Shown one piece after another: positions 1 to 13,451 of a stretch of DNA of 64,000 nt (within the stretch, counting starts at the first letter, position 1; each line of letters begins with the position of its first letter). The DNA comes from Cocos nucifera (taxonomy: Eukaryota; Streptophyta; Magnoliopsida; Arecales; Arecaceae). Made by a program: the position numbers and the translations under genes. The stretch is from NCBI GenBank assembly GCA_006176705.1, contig QRFJ01003334.1, positions 248,001 through 312,000 on the forward strand, read 5' to 3'. A model generated the notes under the pieces. The model made no database searches and was not told the origin of the DNA. It saw only the letters and a program-made list of their open reading frames with translations.

Positions 1-137
1 TCACATGAATAAATATTATAAGAATGTAATTTGTTTATGCCAAAGACAAAAATTCAGGAACTGAAATCTAGCTAAAAACAAAATGGCTTCATAAATGAAG
101 TAAAATAAAAGATACCTCAAAGAGCTAATAATATTAC

Positions 138-3100
138 CTGATGGCGACGCCATTGTGATCGGAGTGAAGCAGCCTCAGATAGGATCTTCAATTCAGCCTC
201 CTCTTCCAGGTTCAAGTGAAGCAACTCAGATGCACTCTCATATGTCAACATGTAGGTGGGTCTAATGACTGAGTTGTCTACAGAGTATTCTGCAATACTG
301 TGCAGTTGAAAATTACTGTAAATTTCCTCATAAAAAAAGAAAATCATTTCACAGAAATGAAATTGTACACCTCAGCATGAACAGAACCAAACGTCCACTC
401 TTTACCTGCCATCTTCGTGCAGTGTGACAGATACACTGACAGCTTTGCAAAGTTTTCCCTGTTGCAAGCTCATACCATCCATGGCAAGCTTTTCTGGAAA
501 CATTGGAAATGTGGCAGTAGGCAAAAATATCGAGGTTCCTCTTCGCATTGCTTCCCTATATACCAGTAAAGACAATTAATTTTTAAGCACATCAAACTTA
601 ATCTTGTTGATGGACAGGATTTAAAACATTACAAAGAAAAGGCAAAAACCTGTCAATTATGCTGTGAGGTTCAACCAAACAAGAAGGATCAGCAACATGA
701 ATCCAGACTTTTATCCGACCATCAGGCAGCTTAGTTGCACTTAATGCATCATCAAGCTGCATCATTAAAATCATATTGAAAATGCAAAAGGACTTCTTTT
801 TAGTAAAAATATTTCTTGAAAGATGGTAAAGAAAATTGAAGTATCATGCACTTGGAAATGCATGAATATCTCATCCTACCTCGTCAGCCTCCTCCACATC
901 AATCGCATAGACTTTCAAAAATGTTAGATCTTTCCTGTTATTCTGATAGGCAATTTACAAAATAAGAATTTAATGTACATGTACATGTATATGTACACAT
1001 ATACATATTTGCAGGACCCTACATAAAATAATGTTACCTCATCAGGATCAGAAGAGAGCATCAAAAGATTTTCAGCAGCCGTCAAAACTTCATCACTATA
1101 GCCAGTGTGGATGTTGAACTTTAAGAGATCAAGACTGACATGTACGGGGAAATATCCAATATCTATAAGGAGGTTCACTGCAGCAGATGATGTTTTTGAC
1201 AGTCCCATTGCCTTGAGTATCTACCAAAACAGCAACCAAACAAGCAAAGCTGATTAAACAAATTTAATATAATAAATGCTGACATAATCCAGCACTAAAA
1301 GACGGAACAAGAACAGTTTTACCATTCTTCTTCTGCCAAAATAAGGATAACTACGTCAAATGTTCAGTTTCATGTCAATCAACCAAAAGATCAATAAATA
1401 GCATGAGATATCAGATATTTTGATGCATAGAAAAGATAGGAAAAAAAACTTTCTTGGAATGAGTACAAAAATGAAGAGGTGGGAATTAAATAGCACTAAA
1501 TAAGGTCCACTATTTTGGTACCGGGTATAATATTAGTACATAACCAGTTTGGTATGGTATGGGTGGTACAATATGATACACACCCCATACCAACATAGTT
1601 CCCAACCCTTTTTCTTGCTTTTTATCATGATAATGCCCAAAACCAAGCGGTATGATATCATATACACCCCAGTTTCAGGCGCTATGGGGCAGTTCTACTC
1701 AATTCAAACCAGTATGGATAAGTTCAACATATATACCAAACCGAACCTCAATACCGTAATGATACCTTACCAGGACCTTACCAGGACGGTATGATGCAGT
1801 ATGGTATAGTTGATATGGATCAGTACAGATCAATATGGCAGATCTTGGCACTAAATCATGTATAATATTGAACAAAATCATGCATAACAAAGCTTTGAAG
1901 AAATATAGGTCATGCACCTTTTTTTAAAGGTTTGCATCAGGCATATAATGCTAATATGTTTGATTTAATAGAATATCTTCTTCGAATTACTGGCCATAAC
2001 ATCTGTTTTGTCACAGGACGGAATAAAATATCAACTTTTCTATGTTACCAGTTCTCACCATCCATATGATAACATATATAAGATACCTAACCAAATTTTT
2101 AAGTCAGATTACTGATGTCGGATATATTACATTTCCGGCTGTTTTCTTTTGTTCCTCATTCCTGCATGCATCTATAGCATATGCCTCAAGAGCCTCAATC
2201 CTCCTTTTGACCTTTTCTTCTATCATCCATGAACTTTTAGGAGGTTTAGAGCGAGGAGGCATTTCCTTTGCAGACATCAGTAACTGGACAAGTTCTTCAA
2301 GTTCCTTCTCAGATGCTTCCTTGACAAGTTTCCTGTGTAAAAGTTCCTCCACCTAATATCATGGAAAGAATATCAGTTTGGCACAAACAATACATGAAAA
2401 CACAAGGTGATTTCTCAACAGAATGAATGTACAAACTGGGATGACCAAAACCATACATTTCCATCCAAAGTGTTTTGTGATGCTTGAAAGGTCAAATCAG
2501 AACAAGACTAGCATGCCAGGACAAGAAAGGGCATATAGCAACGCAGAGGCAATTGCAAACTTGGATAAGACAATATAATATGGTAAAAACAACAAGGCCA
2601 TAGAGGGAACAAAGAAAGAAATCTACCATGAACTGAAGAAAGCAAGAAAATAATCAATCTTAAATGGCATAGCTTGGACTCCAACTCCAAGAAGTTGGCC
2701 TTTCGCATACCACCTCATGAATTATTGAGGTGCAGAGATGACATAATAGAAACAAACCTGTATAGTAGGTCGAGGCTCATAAACAGAACAAAATCCTTTT
2801 GTCTCCGTCGTGTTAAAATATATGTCATCTCTTGACAACAAATGATGGGCACAGTAGCTTTCAAGAGGATCCCTGCTACCGTATATTATCTGAAACAATT
2901 GATAGCTATGTCTATTAAACAAAGGAAATGTGAAAAACATAGCAAATTGGGTTGAATGAAAGTGCACCTCTGCTAGTTCCTCAGCTGTCACTGACTTGTT
3001 ATTTTCCAAAAGCTCCACCCAAGCACACTCCAAGATTGATGGATCCTTTGACAAGACATCAGAAACATATTAATAAAATGGTTACATTTATTAAAATTAA

Positions 3101-6100
3101 GAATCATGTCTTACTCCTTACCAAGAGATCCTGAACATTTTGAACAAAATCAGCAATTTTTGTATGGTCAAAATCTTCGATACCAGGCACCACATATGTA
3201 ACTTGCTGGGGCCTTATAGAGGATAGAGTACCATTCTGGTTTGATGAATTTAAAAAATAATAATTAATTAATTAATTAAATAGAAACAATCAAAGTTGTT
3301 ACCTTATAAACAGTTGAATTTTGCATGGCATTAAACATAGAAAATAAGTAAAACATATATACACACAAAAAGAAAAACACCTAGCAACCTATTCAACAAG
3401 CTGCAGTAGTTGCTTCAATTAAAACCTGATCATACACCATCCAATTTTTCTTTCCATCAGGTTTTTGTACAACTGCTAGCAATAATTTTTGGGAATCTTT
3501 TCGAAATTCGAGCAACAGTCCTTTCTGCAAGGTTCTCTTTTCTAGTTTCACTTCAAATAACTCCTTACTGCTGGGTAATCCCATTCTGCAAAAAAAAAAA
3601 AAAAGAAAAAATGTAATGAATTCTAATTACAATTTGGCATCAACAATCTAATTTAGTAAATGAATAGAGAGAAAAGCTATACCTTTGGAATAAGAAAATA
3701 ACATACTGCTAATCACGGATTTTAGTTCAGAGCAAGCATATAAACCAACAAACATTCACAAGTTCTTCATGTTTCTGACCACATGAAGCAAAAGCAAAGA
3801 ATTCTTGTGGAAGCTGCATGATTTACTGGATCTGATAATGACTCCAAACTTCTTGAAGAATATTCACAGACCTTGTATAAGCTATTCTACAATAATGTGC
3901 TAAAAATAAACATCAGCTTTTAGCAGTTATTGATTTGGTTGCCAATAATCTTGAGGACAGTAATTGGACCAATTCACTTCCTTCTCGGATCTCAATTCAA
4001 ACCATGGCTGGCTGGATTTTCCTTTTCAAGATATAACCAGTGGGGTTCTTCCCCTGCTTGACACCCCTGCAAGATCATATCCTCCCAGCGGCTTAAAACT
4101 CAAAATAACAGTTCAATTCTCTTCTACACCAATGAACAAGGTAACATCATACCTGGAATCTTAACCCATCCATGGTATGGTGATACAAGGAAGGAATTCT
4201 TTAAAAAAAAAAAAAGAAGGTGCAGATCTCTTTATTTAACTAATACTGAATTGGGGCTTATCCCAATGGTCATATCACCCTGCTTAGCAACTGGAGTTTC
4301 TGGATTCAACTCTTGGGTGGTGCATCCCCAACTATTTGAGCCTAGATAATTAAAATGCAAGTTGGTCTCCCTCCCTTTCTTTCCCCCCAGTCCTTGTTTG
4401 TATAATGTTAGGATTAAAAAATATCACCCCCAACCCTCTGTCCTGATGCAATTTCAGACCCCTTTGCACATGAAGTAAATCGCTAATTAATACCTCATCA
4501 CCTCATGCATCAAGCATTGTACTAACATTCATGACACACTCCATCTCACCTGAATGTGCTGTGCCTTTGCTAGACACCTGGACATACAACATATTGAATC
4601 TAACGATTTGCAAACAGCCTACAAATAGGTAGTCCTTCATATAAGATGTGATAGAAAAGAAAAACCCTGCAGATGTGATTCGTTTCATCTACCACCACTG
4701 ATTCTGTTGCGAACAGCACCATTTGCCCCACAAAGGCCTTACTCTGTTCTATTTTCCATTACAGGCAGCTTTATGAATCATTCCTCGCCATCCATTCCTA
4801 TTGGAGACACGATACTCTGCAAATATATCTTGAACGTTTTCTCAGAACTACCATTCATGTTATGTTTGATTTGCACCTTCCTCTTTAATGACCCTTCACA
4901 CAATTCAAAGCACATCCATGTACATGTACTTCAATATGCTCTCTGTCAATCTAACTTCAACGGGTGCAATTCTTCCACTTCCTCTCATGTAACCATTCAA
5001 TCCTTTCTCCTTTAATCAACCATAGATGCATGATGCATCATAACATTCTCAGCTAATAATACTTGTTTTATGGTTTGAAATCCTCCACATTGGCAAAAGA
5101 AAGGTGCATAAAGCATTGCAGCCTTAACAAGGTGTTAAGTTTTGGGCGAACTTAATGCATTTTGGCCTAAACCGAACAGAAACTAACCCCCAGTTTCGGA
5201 TTTTTGTCAGTTTCGGCCGTTTTCAACAGAAACTAACAAACGCATTGATAGATGCTGTTAAAGTTATATTTGAGTATCTACAATCATGTATATTATTCAT
5301 TTTAATTACTCAAGTACATAGGTTATAGATTTTATTTCCTTTTCTTGAGTTTTAAAATCTTAAGCCTTAAATATATCCATCAGAACTTTTCATACTACAT
5401 ATCAGGCACATAGCACTACTGAAGCACCTCTCCACTTCATCTCTAGTTCCTCCACATTCTTCTCTGTTAAAATGAAATTATAATTTCTTTTAGAAAAAGG
5501 TTTGCATTTAGAGATATTGGGCATCAAATCTGGAGTTAGGTCTGGACTCTACAGATGTATTCATCATCATCCTGCAAAAGATTTTCCCCATAAAAGTAAT
5601 TTTATTAATTGCACATAGCACACCCCTGAAAATTAGCAATCAATTCATCTGTGGCATGATAAAGGATCACTATTATATAATTAAAATTCTTTTAAGTGAG
5701 GGAGCGAGGTGACAACTTGTGAGGCCACTAGTTGAAGACGTTATTCAAGAGAGATAAATTTCGCATAAAAACCGAATTTATTCACACACTGTGCAGCAAA
5801 AATTGATCGGTAGAAACAGAAAAAAGAATGTTGCCTGATAGCAGCACGAATTCGCCTTGTGGCGCGAATCTCTGCCAACTCCTCCATGACGGAGTCGACA
5901 AGGCTGTGGGCGAAGCGGCTCCGGCCACTTGCATCATAACGGAAGACGAGGCCATCCAACCGAGATCTTGGAGTCGGATGCCCCAATCGAAGGCTTCCGC
6001 AGAGAGTGGAAGGGCGAGGGTGGAAGAAACGGAGGGAAAGGAAGGCGGAGAGGGGAGGACAATAGGCGGAGGAGCGGAAGAGGGAGCAGCCGCTCACGGC

Positions 6101-6112
6101 TCTGGTCGCCAT
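138..6112 (-). CDS. RNR1: Ribonuclease II/R, chloroplastic/mitochondrial (5' part, 11 exons)
   Basis: This is a 3'-to-5' exoribonuclease of the RNB family that matures and degrades organelle RNA (known role of plant RNR1). My exon model on the minus strand is 6112-5835, 3585-3426, 3235-3122, 3045-2968, 2889-2758, 2352-2131, 1220-1038, 942-880, 756-650, 555-406 and 297-138. The phases are consistent throughout and give 549 codons; the Arabidopsis protein is about 800 residues, so the C-terminal third (rest of RNB, S1) lies beyond the left edge. The N-terminus (MATRAVSGCSLFRSS) is basic and Ser-rich, fitting an organelle transit peptide; an ATG four codons upstream at 6124 is an alternative start. 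Family-diagnostic peptides are GKKNWMVYDQ, DPLESYCAHHLLSRDDIYF, MGLSKTSSAAVNLLIDIGY and the RNB start VYAIDVEEADE-LDDALSAT, which carries the metal-binding Asp cluster. All introns are GT-AG except intron 1, which appears to start with GC. The frame is intact in every exon seen. Confidence 0.93.
1505..1860. repeat. GGTATGG/CCATACC-rich imperfect palindromic repeat in RNR1 intron
   Basis: This patch lies inside the RNR1 intron between 1220 and 2131. It is packed with short GGTATGG, GGTACC and reverse-complement CCATACC words that can pair over several hundred bases. It could be a degenerate MITE or other non-coding repeat; no terminal repeat or target duplication was clear. The reading frames over it (for example 1549-1794) are by-products of the repeat. 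Confidence 0.4.
4255..4400 (+). repeat. Possible tRNA-derived SINE fragment in RNR1 intron 1
   Basis: A sequence like a Pol III A box (TATCCCAATGG, about 4260) is followed about 40 bp later by a B-box-like GGATTCAACTC (about 4304). This is the spacing seen at the 5' end of tRNA-derived plant SINEs. It lies in the 2.2-kb first intron of RNR1. No target duplication was identified and the 3' end is unclear, so this remains a weak call. Confidence 0.3.
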
Positions 6113-6532
6113 GGGCGATTTCATCGGCGAGAGGTTTTTAGGCTTTCATGGAAGAAAGAAGGCTAGGGTTCTTGTTTCTGTTTATACGGGCGGAGAGACC
6201 AGAAAACTCGGTGTTTGATAGCGTTTTCGAGCTTCTTCGAGAGAGACGATAAGCCGCAAGAAGAATAAGGCCGTATCAAACTGAGGTTGGGTTACTTGTA
6301 TACCCCTAAGGTTTGATGGCAATCACAGGACCGATATGGACCAAGGAGAATTATGGAGACGTAAATGGTATCCGCCACCTGGATAATCCATTCCGATTAT
6401 TTTTAAAATAATTAGATATAGATTTAAATTAAACTTTTAAAAATCCAATCAAAGCATATTCCGATTCTATATGTAAAATTGATTTTTTTATCATCCGAAG
6501 CTGAAAATCTGACAAGCTAAATACTGAAAATA

Positions 6533-6600
<68 letters not shown>

Positions 6601-8438
6601 TATGTGAATATTAAAATATAAAAAAAAATTGGTTCCATCATTTATATTAGTTTCTTTCTTTCATATTTAGATTTACACTTTTCTCATATATAGTCTAGTA
6701 TTATTTTAATTTTAGAATCCAAACCAATATTTAGATTTTGATTATGTTTCAATAAGTTAAATACAAATAAAAATTTAAAACTATTTAAAAAATAATTTGA
6801 TTTGTTTCAAAACCAATTATCCACTTTCCATGTTCCTTTCGTATTGCAATCTTGCCCAGACTATTATGATAAGAGTCTTTTTAATTTTGAGAATTATGAA
6901 CCTTTAATAGCTCATCCTCAAAAAAAGTAGAATTTAAACTTGAATCCAGTTACCAACCTAGTTTACATATGAGTTCTAGTTTTTCTTATTTTGATGGATC
7001 CAATTCTGGATTCAAGCTCGATTTCTTATCAAGTTTGGGTATGCATTAGATATGAATATGAGATCACCAGCCGGATCAATAGTCACTGCTTTGGACCATG
7101 GAAGAATCTCGGCTTCTTAATTAGTGAATATGGATATTAACAAGATCATAGGACAAAAAAACAACGTCTGTAAAAGGATTATGAATGCACTGGCTTGTGT
7201 TATCATAAAACAAGATAATGGTGTTGTCCATTTCTAGTATAAGAAATTGAAACTCTCTATCACCACCATTACCACCATCATCACTAGCTTTAGATAAGAT
7301 TTAGTTAGTCTCGAAATGTTAATCAATCAGATATTCGCATTGGATCTGATGTAGCAAGAAGGTAGCATTAGCACGGACCAATGATCATCCAACCATCCGT
7401 GTTCAGGAATCAGATTTGGACCCCTGGACCATGCATGCTACCGACGATGCACCACTCGATTGGATTCGGATCAGCTGGGCGACACATGCTAAAGTCAGAG
7501 ATTGATCATATGCTGATATTTTTTGTCTATCTTAGCTCAAAACTTGGGGAACGAGTAGCTATCCAATCCAAACACCAGCATAACTTTCAGTATCCATGTT
7601 CGCATTCGCAGCAGAGCCAACTTGAGCAAATCATAGCCAACCGATGTACTCTTTTCCCCCCTTTAATTCGGTAAGAGCCCACCAATTTGATATGAAAGAA
7701 CTATGGAATGCAAGTCTGGATGCCCTCCTCATTCCCATCCTACCACAATGCATGCTTTGTTAAACAAGCTAGCTTCGACACTTGATGCAGGAAAAAAAAA
7801 AAGTGTACGTATTGATGATGCAATTTATGCAATATCGGGAACACTCAAACTCTGCGCAAAACAACATGTCAAAAGCTAGAGCTTGAGTAATCAATACATT
7901 TACAGCAGTTTTTTCGGCAGACAGGACTAGCATACCACTAGGATAAAGGAGAACAGAACTGTCTACCGACCATCTTTTGTTTCCATTAGCCTTTCGTTCA
8001 ATGTCAAGGATTTTTGCCTCTTACTTCTAACTTGATGATGAGCCATGTTGTATCTGTACATCATGCTTTTCTCCCAGAGGTTTTCTATAAGAGATCAATC
8101 TATGTATGATCTGTTATTTCAAGCCATGTGGATAGGGGCTCTCAAAAGCATCCCTCTCTGATTATTTCACAAAATGCTGATAGGCTACAGAAGCTTGTTG
8201 TAAGCATCTCTTCAGAAACATAAAGAATCAATAAGGGTCCAAAAAAACAAGGAATGGACTTGTCAACTGCAAACCTGGTTGCACAGTTCCTCTATCCGAG
8301 TTTCGCTTGAACTAGGAAAGAAATAGGTTAGGTTTCTTCCATAGCCTTGGCATGTCAAATTCAAACCATTTTCATCTTGAGCTGACTGCAAGGAACAAGT
8401 CAAGAAGCATTTTTCAGGAAATAAATAAAGCAACGCTT
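6113..8438. other. Intergenic region upstream of RNR1 and downstream of the RBL gene
   Basis: No reading frame here resembles a protein. The part next to 6112 must hold the RNR1 promoter and 5' leader, because that gene reads leftward. It is GC-rich up to about 6250 and then AT-rich. The right part includes the 3' flank of the rhomboid gene. The only distinct element is the TA microsatellite at 6536-6597. Confidence 0.6.
6536..6597. repeat. (TA)n microsatellite, about 31 units
   Basis: An uninterrupted run of alternating T and A of about 62 bp lies upstream of RNR1. The YIYIYI reading frame that crosses it on the minus strand is an artefact. It is likely polymorphic in length. Confidence 0.97.
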
Positions 8439-11400
8439 TTAATCCACGATATCACCGAGTAAATGAGAAAAATTTAAGCATCTTACAAAGCAGATCACCG
8501 ATGACCTGCAGCTCCATTTTGAAGTAGGGACACAACTTAGATAATGGCACCAGGAGCAATGGTCATTAGCATTGACCCCTCGAAACAGCATAATTAGGCC
8601 AACAATGAACCTGGAGGAAATTTTGGAATATACCCCATCATCAACAATAGACAATTCCAAATGCAATTCTGCTTAACTTTATATAACCGAACAGAGGGAG
8701 TGGCATCTTCTGAAATTTATTTATTTATTTATTTTTTTAAAAAAAAAGACTCATCCTTTAAACATTTCAAATTAAGAATGATAAATCATTTCTTATTCTG
8801 CTGATCTTCAAGCATGAAAACCATGTATCATTTGTAGCAAGCATGACTGCATCCAAACCAACCCAAGAACTCTAGACATCTCTCACTCCTCTTCAAGTAA
8901 TATTCTTCCTGTAATTGCCAATGGATGGTCGTCATCAATTGAAGCCATGTTAACCTTGCTAAAAAAATTGAGTTCTTACAAACTAACCCAAAAGACGTTT
9001 CTCCACTTCATATATATATAAGTTGCTGCCCTTCTAGTGATATCCTCACTATAATCGTCATGCCTATTCAAAGGATTTTGTGAAGCATACAAACAGAGAG
9101 ATTGTTATAACTACTAATTAGTATTCTAAATGTTGTTTAACCTTCTAATCAACCATCCAAACTTAGCTGACATATCTGAATGATCAAAAAGAATTTCTCA
9201 GGCTGTTCTTGTGAAATGAAAATAACTCTGAGGATGTATGAGCCTGTAATCTGACTATTCGTAAAGCAGATGCACAAACACAGATGTGTAGTGCAAATGC
9301 AAAACATATCCAGTAGACAGAAAATGATAATTTGGCAACTTACCCAACAATTAGAAAGATGGCAGCAACGATCCACAGTATATACTGATAAATATTGTGC
9401 TTGTGTTTGAGCGACCCTGTGTGATATCCGGTAGGAACATTCTTTTGGCTAATCCACCCAAATTGAGGGCGAACAAGAAACACAAATCCAAGAAGGAACC
9501 CTGAAATAAATCCTCCGATATGAGCAAAGTTGTCCACGTACGGGAGGAGTCCCACAGCTAGGTTAATTGCAATGATGAATATGAGGGTCAGCAATGCTGT
9601 AAACTGAAGATTAAAATTAAAGGCATTAGATAGTTTAAAAACAAAAGTTGAAAATGTCCCACCAGCATTACTTCCAATTAGATGCCATGTCTCGAAGATT
9701 ACCTTATTTGCATAGATTGTCCAATTGATTATAAGCTCAGAAAGCATGCCTCCAAGGAACCCAAAAAGCGCACCAGAGGCACCGACTGAGATACGTGACT
9801 GGATAAAAAGAGCAGATAGTATGCTCCCACCAAACCCAGAGATGACATATAGCATGCCAATTCGCACTGTAAAGATCAAAGATTTTGGTTCTAAGGAAGT
9901 ATTGCTTATTCAAGAATGTCATATAACCATACTATTATTATTGAAAAAAAAAAAACTCGAATACAAAAATCATACACAATACTACTATATCACATAATCT
10001 GAGCCAGTATATCATCATCTCTTGCAGGCAAGCCCTTGTCCTGAAGTTAACATACCAAATCCAATTTCTTTACCTGGGCCAAGGACTAGAATCCATAATA
10101 ATAAAATACGATTGGATCTAATATTGAGCCTGACTTTTGCTTTCCCCCGAAGGGAACATCAAATCCAACTCATACATGTAAAAATGCTTATTGACAGCTT
10201 GGTTTGAAATTTGTAAGGAATAAAAAATTCCACTTCCATTTTGCGAAAAATCCACTCACTCTGCTTGCTATAGGTCAATATTTTTATGTGGTTTACAGGT
10301 AGCATTCACTGGCCAGAAGATCATACTTTCTAAAATTCCAGGAAACCTCAATTGACAGGTCAAAGAGAGTGAATTATCACAAATGAGTAGTGGCACTATG
10401 AATCCGCAAATTTATAAAAATTACCTGCATATTTCATTATATCACAAATTAAACCAAGGTGAAGTAAAAAACACGATTAGCACTGTTTGCAAGTGGACCT
10501 GCTAAGGAAGACTACGACATAGATTTATGCATGCAAGAATGTAAAATACGATATTACATCAGGCAGTAACAGTTATTCTTCTGATTGTGTCCAACATCAG
10601 ATTTGGTCTTAAGACAAAATATTGAATCAGTAAATAGCCTGAAGTTAAAAGTTATTATGTTACATACCAAACCCAAATTCTAGTTCAAGTCGAACTCCAA
10701 TTAAAAGCAGGCTCAACATGTTGGCAAGTAAATGGATGACTCCAGCATGTAGCCAAATGCAACTGATCAGACGCCATCCTTGGTGCTCTTTAACCACTTT
10801 AGTCACATCTAGAGCACCCATCTTCTCTAGCCTGATGAATTAGATGCATATAACATCACTTAGATCTCCAGACCCTCTTGGACTACCACAGTATAGAAAC
10901 AGCAGAAAACATTGCAAGTTCAACCAGTTCGTTAGGTGCACATCAAATACAAGTGGAGATATCCTACTTTAATACAGTTGAACATAAACAAGCTGAAACA
11001 TCATCAACATATGTAAAAGCCTAGCTACGTCAGAGTTCCAGCATCATCAAATAAGAAAAATGCACATACCTAAAATTTATATTTTAAGCAAACCATACTA
11101 TAATGAAAACCAATACTTCCATGCGCTTTAGGGAAGTAGTTACCAATCAACTTTCTCTATTCCTATACGGTATTGAGGAGCATAATTTGCAAAGATACTC
11201 CTTATACACCGGAAAACACATCTTCTCACCCAACAATTCTAGTAACAGATGATGCAAGGCTGATTAACACATTACAAACATCATAAATTCACAGAATATG
11301 GGAGCAATTCAAATATATCTAGGAAATAAATGGAGTTCCAAAATTCATACTAGAAAAGAAAAGTTATAATGGGACAATAAACTCTTGCATGATTCAATCA

Positions 11401-13451
11401 TTGCACAATGGAATACTAAGATAAGGTGGGCAATTTGGAAGCAACAATCATTTCACAATGGAATAATAAGACAAGGTGGGCAATTCGAAAGCAACCTTAT
11501 CTGTGCAAGGAAGGGATGAGCTTTGCACTGGTAGAAGTGGGAAGAAAAAATAAAAAAGGAAAAAAGGAAAAGAAAAATATCCTCATAGGTGACAAGGTTT
11601 CAAATGTGACCTGTATTAACTCCTTGGCCAAAAACATCTGATATGCAGAAGGGAGATTCTATGACCAAACAACCTCCAACATATTGGATGTTTTGGTCTT
11701 CATTCATCCATATAATATTATAGTTAGGATATTTCCTACTAATATTGTTGACTTCTCTGTTGAAGAAGATTTTTAAGTTGGCAGCTTTATAGAAGGAAAT
11801 CTTGAATATGATCCCTAATATCATTGTGTCATAATAAAGAGGAAGAGGAACAGGTGGCTCTTTGAAGACAGGTCTTAGCCAGCAGGAGCCATCATTGATT
11901 TGATTATGGAACATGTTACGAGTCTAACAGTGGCCGTCCAAGGAATTGACGTTCCAAAATGCTATTGGTATTTGGACTGTAGTCTAATTCCAATAACTAG
12001 TTGGCTTCCATTTCATAGAATCATGAAGCAGGACACTCTGGAATTTTCTTTAGATATCCAGGCCCACAAGTTTTGCAAGGACATGTTTTCTTAGTGCACG
12101 CTGGCCAATTTGGTTAAAAACCCTCCACGAAGTGAGATCCTGTGCCTTCATTTGAAATAAATAAATAAACAAAGCATGCATTCTAACAATTCCAAGTAAA
12201 GTAAATTAAATATCGCTAGAGGATCCTGCAATTATGGCATTCCTTACCTTCATCATGTAGATCTAGGAAGAATTTCCACACGAATTTAGGCTTTCTTTTA
12301 CGCAAGATATTAGCAATATTCTTCTTGCTTTTGATCATGGTACACATCATGTCAAGCAATCTCAAAAATTTATTCTTTCCTCAAGAAAAAAAAGGCACTG
12401 AAATGAAAGGTATCGTGGATGACATGCAACAGGGATTAAGTGGTGAAGATAACATCACAGGGCCCTCAGCAAAAATCCTAAAAGCCTATTCAAAAGCTTG
12501 AGATACATAACTGTTAGGTATTGCAGAACTTGATCAATCAACAATGTAGCTTAATATTAAGGTTCTGTCAACTACCACTAGTTTCAAATAGGCACGTCAG
12601 ATTTAATATAAGCCAAGACTGTGTTAGATAAAACATGTGGGGAAGAGAAAGAGCGGAACAACAACATAAAGGTCAATCTGTTAGGATTCGACGGCCACCT
12701 ACACGTTAAAGACACTGTCGATTGGGAGATACCATTTTCAAGGTGAATTTTAAGCATGTATCAATTTATATTCTCAAAAATCAAACTTTTGGGGCACATC
12801 AGGAAGATTTGGTAATCTATTATTGTTCGTTGTAAAATGAATACAACCAAACATGAAGTGGCAAAAAAAATAATAATAATAAAACAGAAAAACAAAAAAA
12901 ATTGCAGCTTTGAGTGCCTAATATCAAAACAGATCAGCATGACTTTTTAGAACTTTTTAAAATAGCAAAACTAGTGAGTACACAAATATGAACAACCACG
13001 ACTAGCAATTCTAATGAAGAAAAGCTTGATATCCAGCTAGGAACGAAAGAGAATGGTATTCCCGAGAAATATGGGAACACATGAAATAAGAAAGAAAATA
13101 AAATAAAAAATAAAAAATAGAAATAGAAATAAAAACTCACGCAGATGAGGAAGGGCCGACGAGTGGATTCTCCCTGAGGGGATTGAACGCGAACCTCCCG
13201 AGGAAGGGAGCGACGCAGGGCCTCGGCGAATTCTTGAGGCAATTGTTGACGTACATCGTGACGAGAAACATGACAACGTTCGCGACGACGAACACTGGCA
13301 CCAGCCACGGCACCCACCGGCGGAATGCCCGCAGCTGCGGTTGCTCCGGCGGCGGCGGAGCGGTACGATTCGCCTCCAGTGGATGGACGGCGTTGTCCCC
13401 CCGTGTCTGTGGCACCACGACCTCAATCTCCGACGACGTTTCCCTTGCCAT
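8439..13451 (-). CDS. Rhomboid-like intramembrane serine protease (RBL family, five exons)
   Basis: This is a polytopic membrane protease that cleaves substrates inside the membrane; plant RBL1/RBL2-type members act in the secretory pathway (family knowledge). My exon model is 13451-13141, 10831-10668, 9866-9703, 9603-9344 and 8610-8439. The phases agree and give 356 residues, the usual length. Residues about 45-70 form the first membrane segment (WVPWLVPVFVVANVVMFLV). They are followed by the loop and the HxxxxHxxxN box (WLHAGVIHLLANM), the catalytic serine box (SVGASGALFGFLGG) and the catalytic histidine box (DNFAHIGGFISGF). The last segment precedes the Cys-rich tail CSWCHYLSCVPTSKWSC typical of this clade. 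Both catalytic residues are present, so an active protease is expected. After WSC the frame runs on about 22 residues to the stop, longer than in Arabidopsis RBL2. Intron 1 is 2.3 kb. Confidence 0.92.
11403..11495. repeat. Imperfect direct duplication of about 50 bp in RBL intron 1
   Basis: The block CACAATGGAATACTAAGATA... with its GGTGGGCAATTTGGAAGCAAC end recurs immediately downstream with a few substitutions (from about 11454). It is a simple tandem duplication inside the first intron of the rhomboid gene, with no effect on coding. Confidence 0.8.

Noticed and set aside
5828..6166. Plus-strand open frames opposite RNR1 exon 1
   Set aside because: Shadow of the GC-rich transit-peptide exon; no family resemblance.
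6429..6641. Minus-strand frame rich in Ile-Tyr repeats
   Set aside because: Translation of the TA microsatellite.
11600..11914. 104-codon minus-strand frame in RBL intron 1
   Set aside because: Low-complexity, no family resemblance, and lies inside an intron of a well-supported gene.
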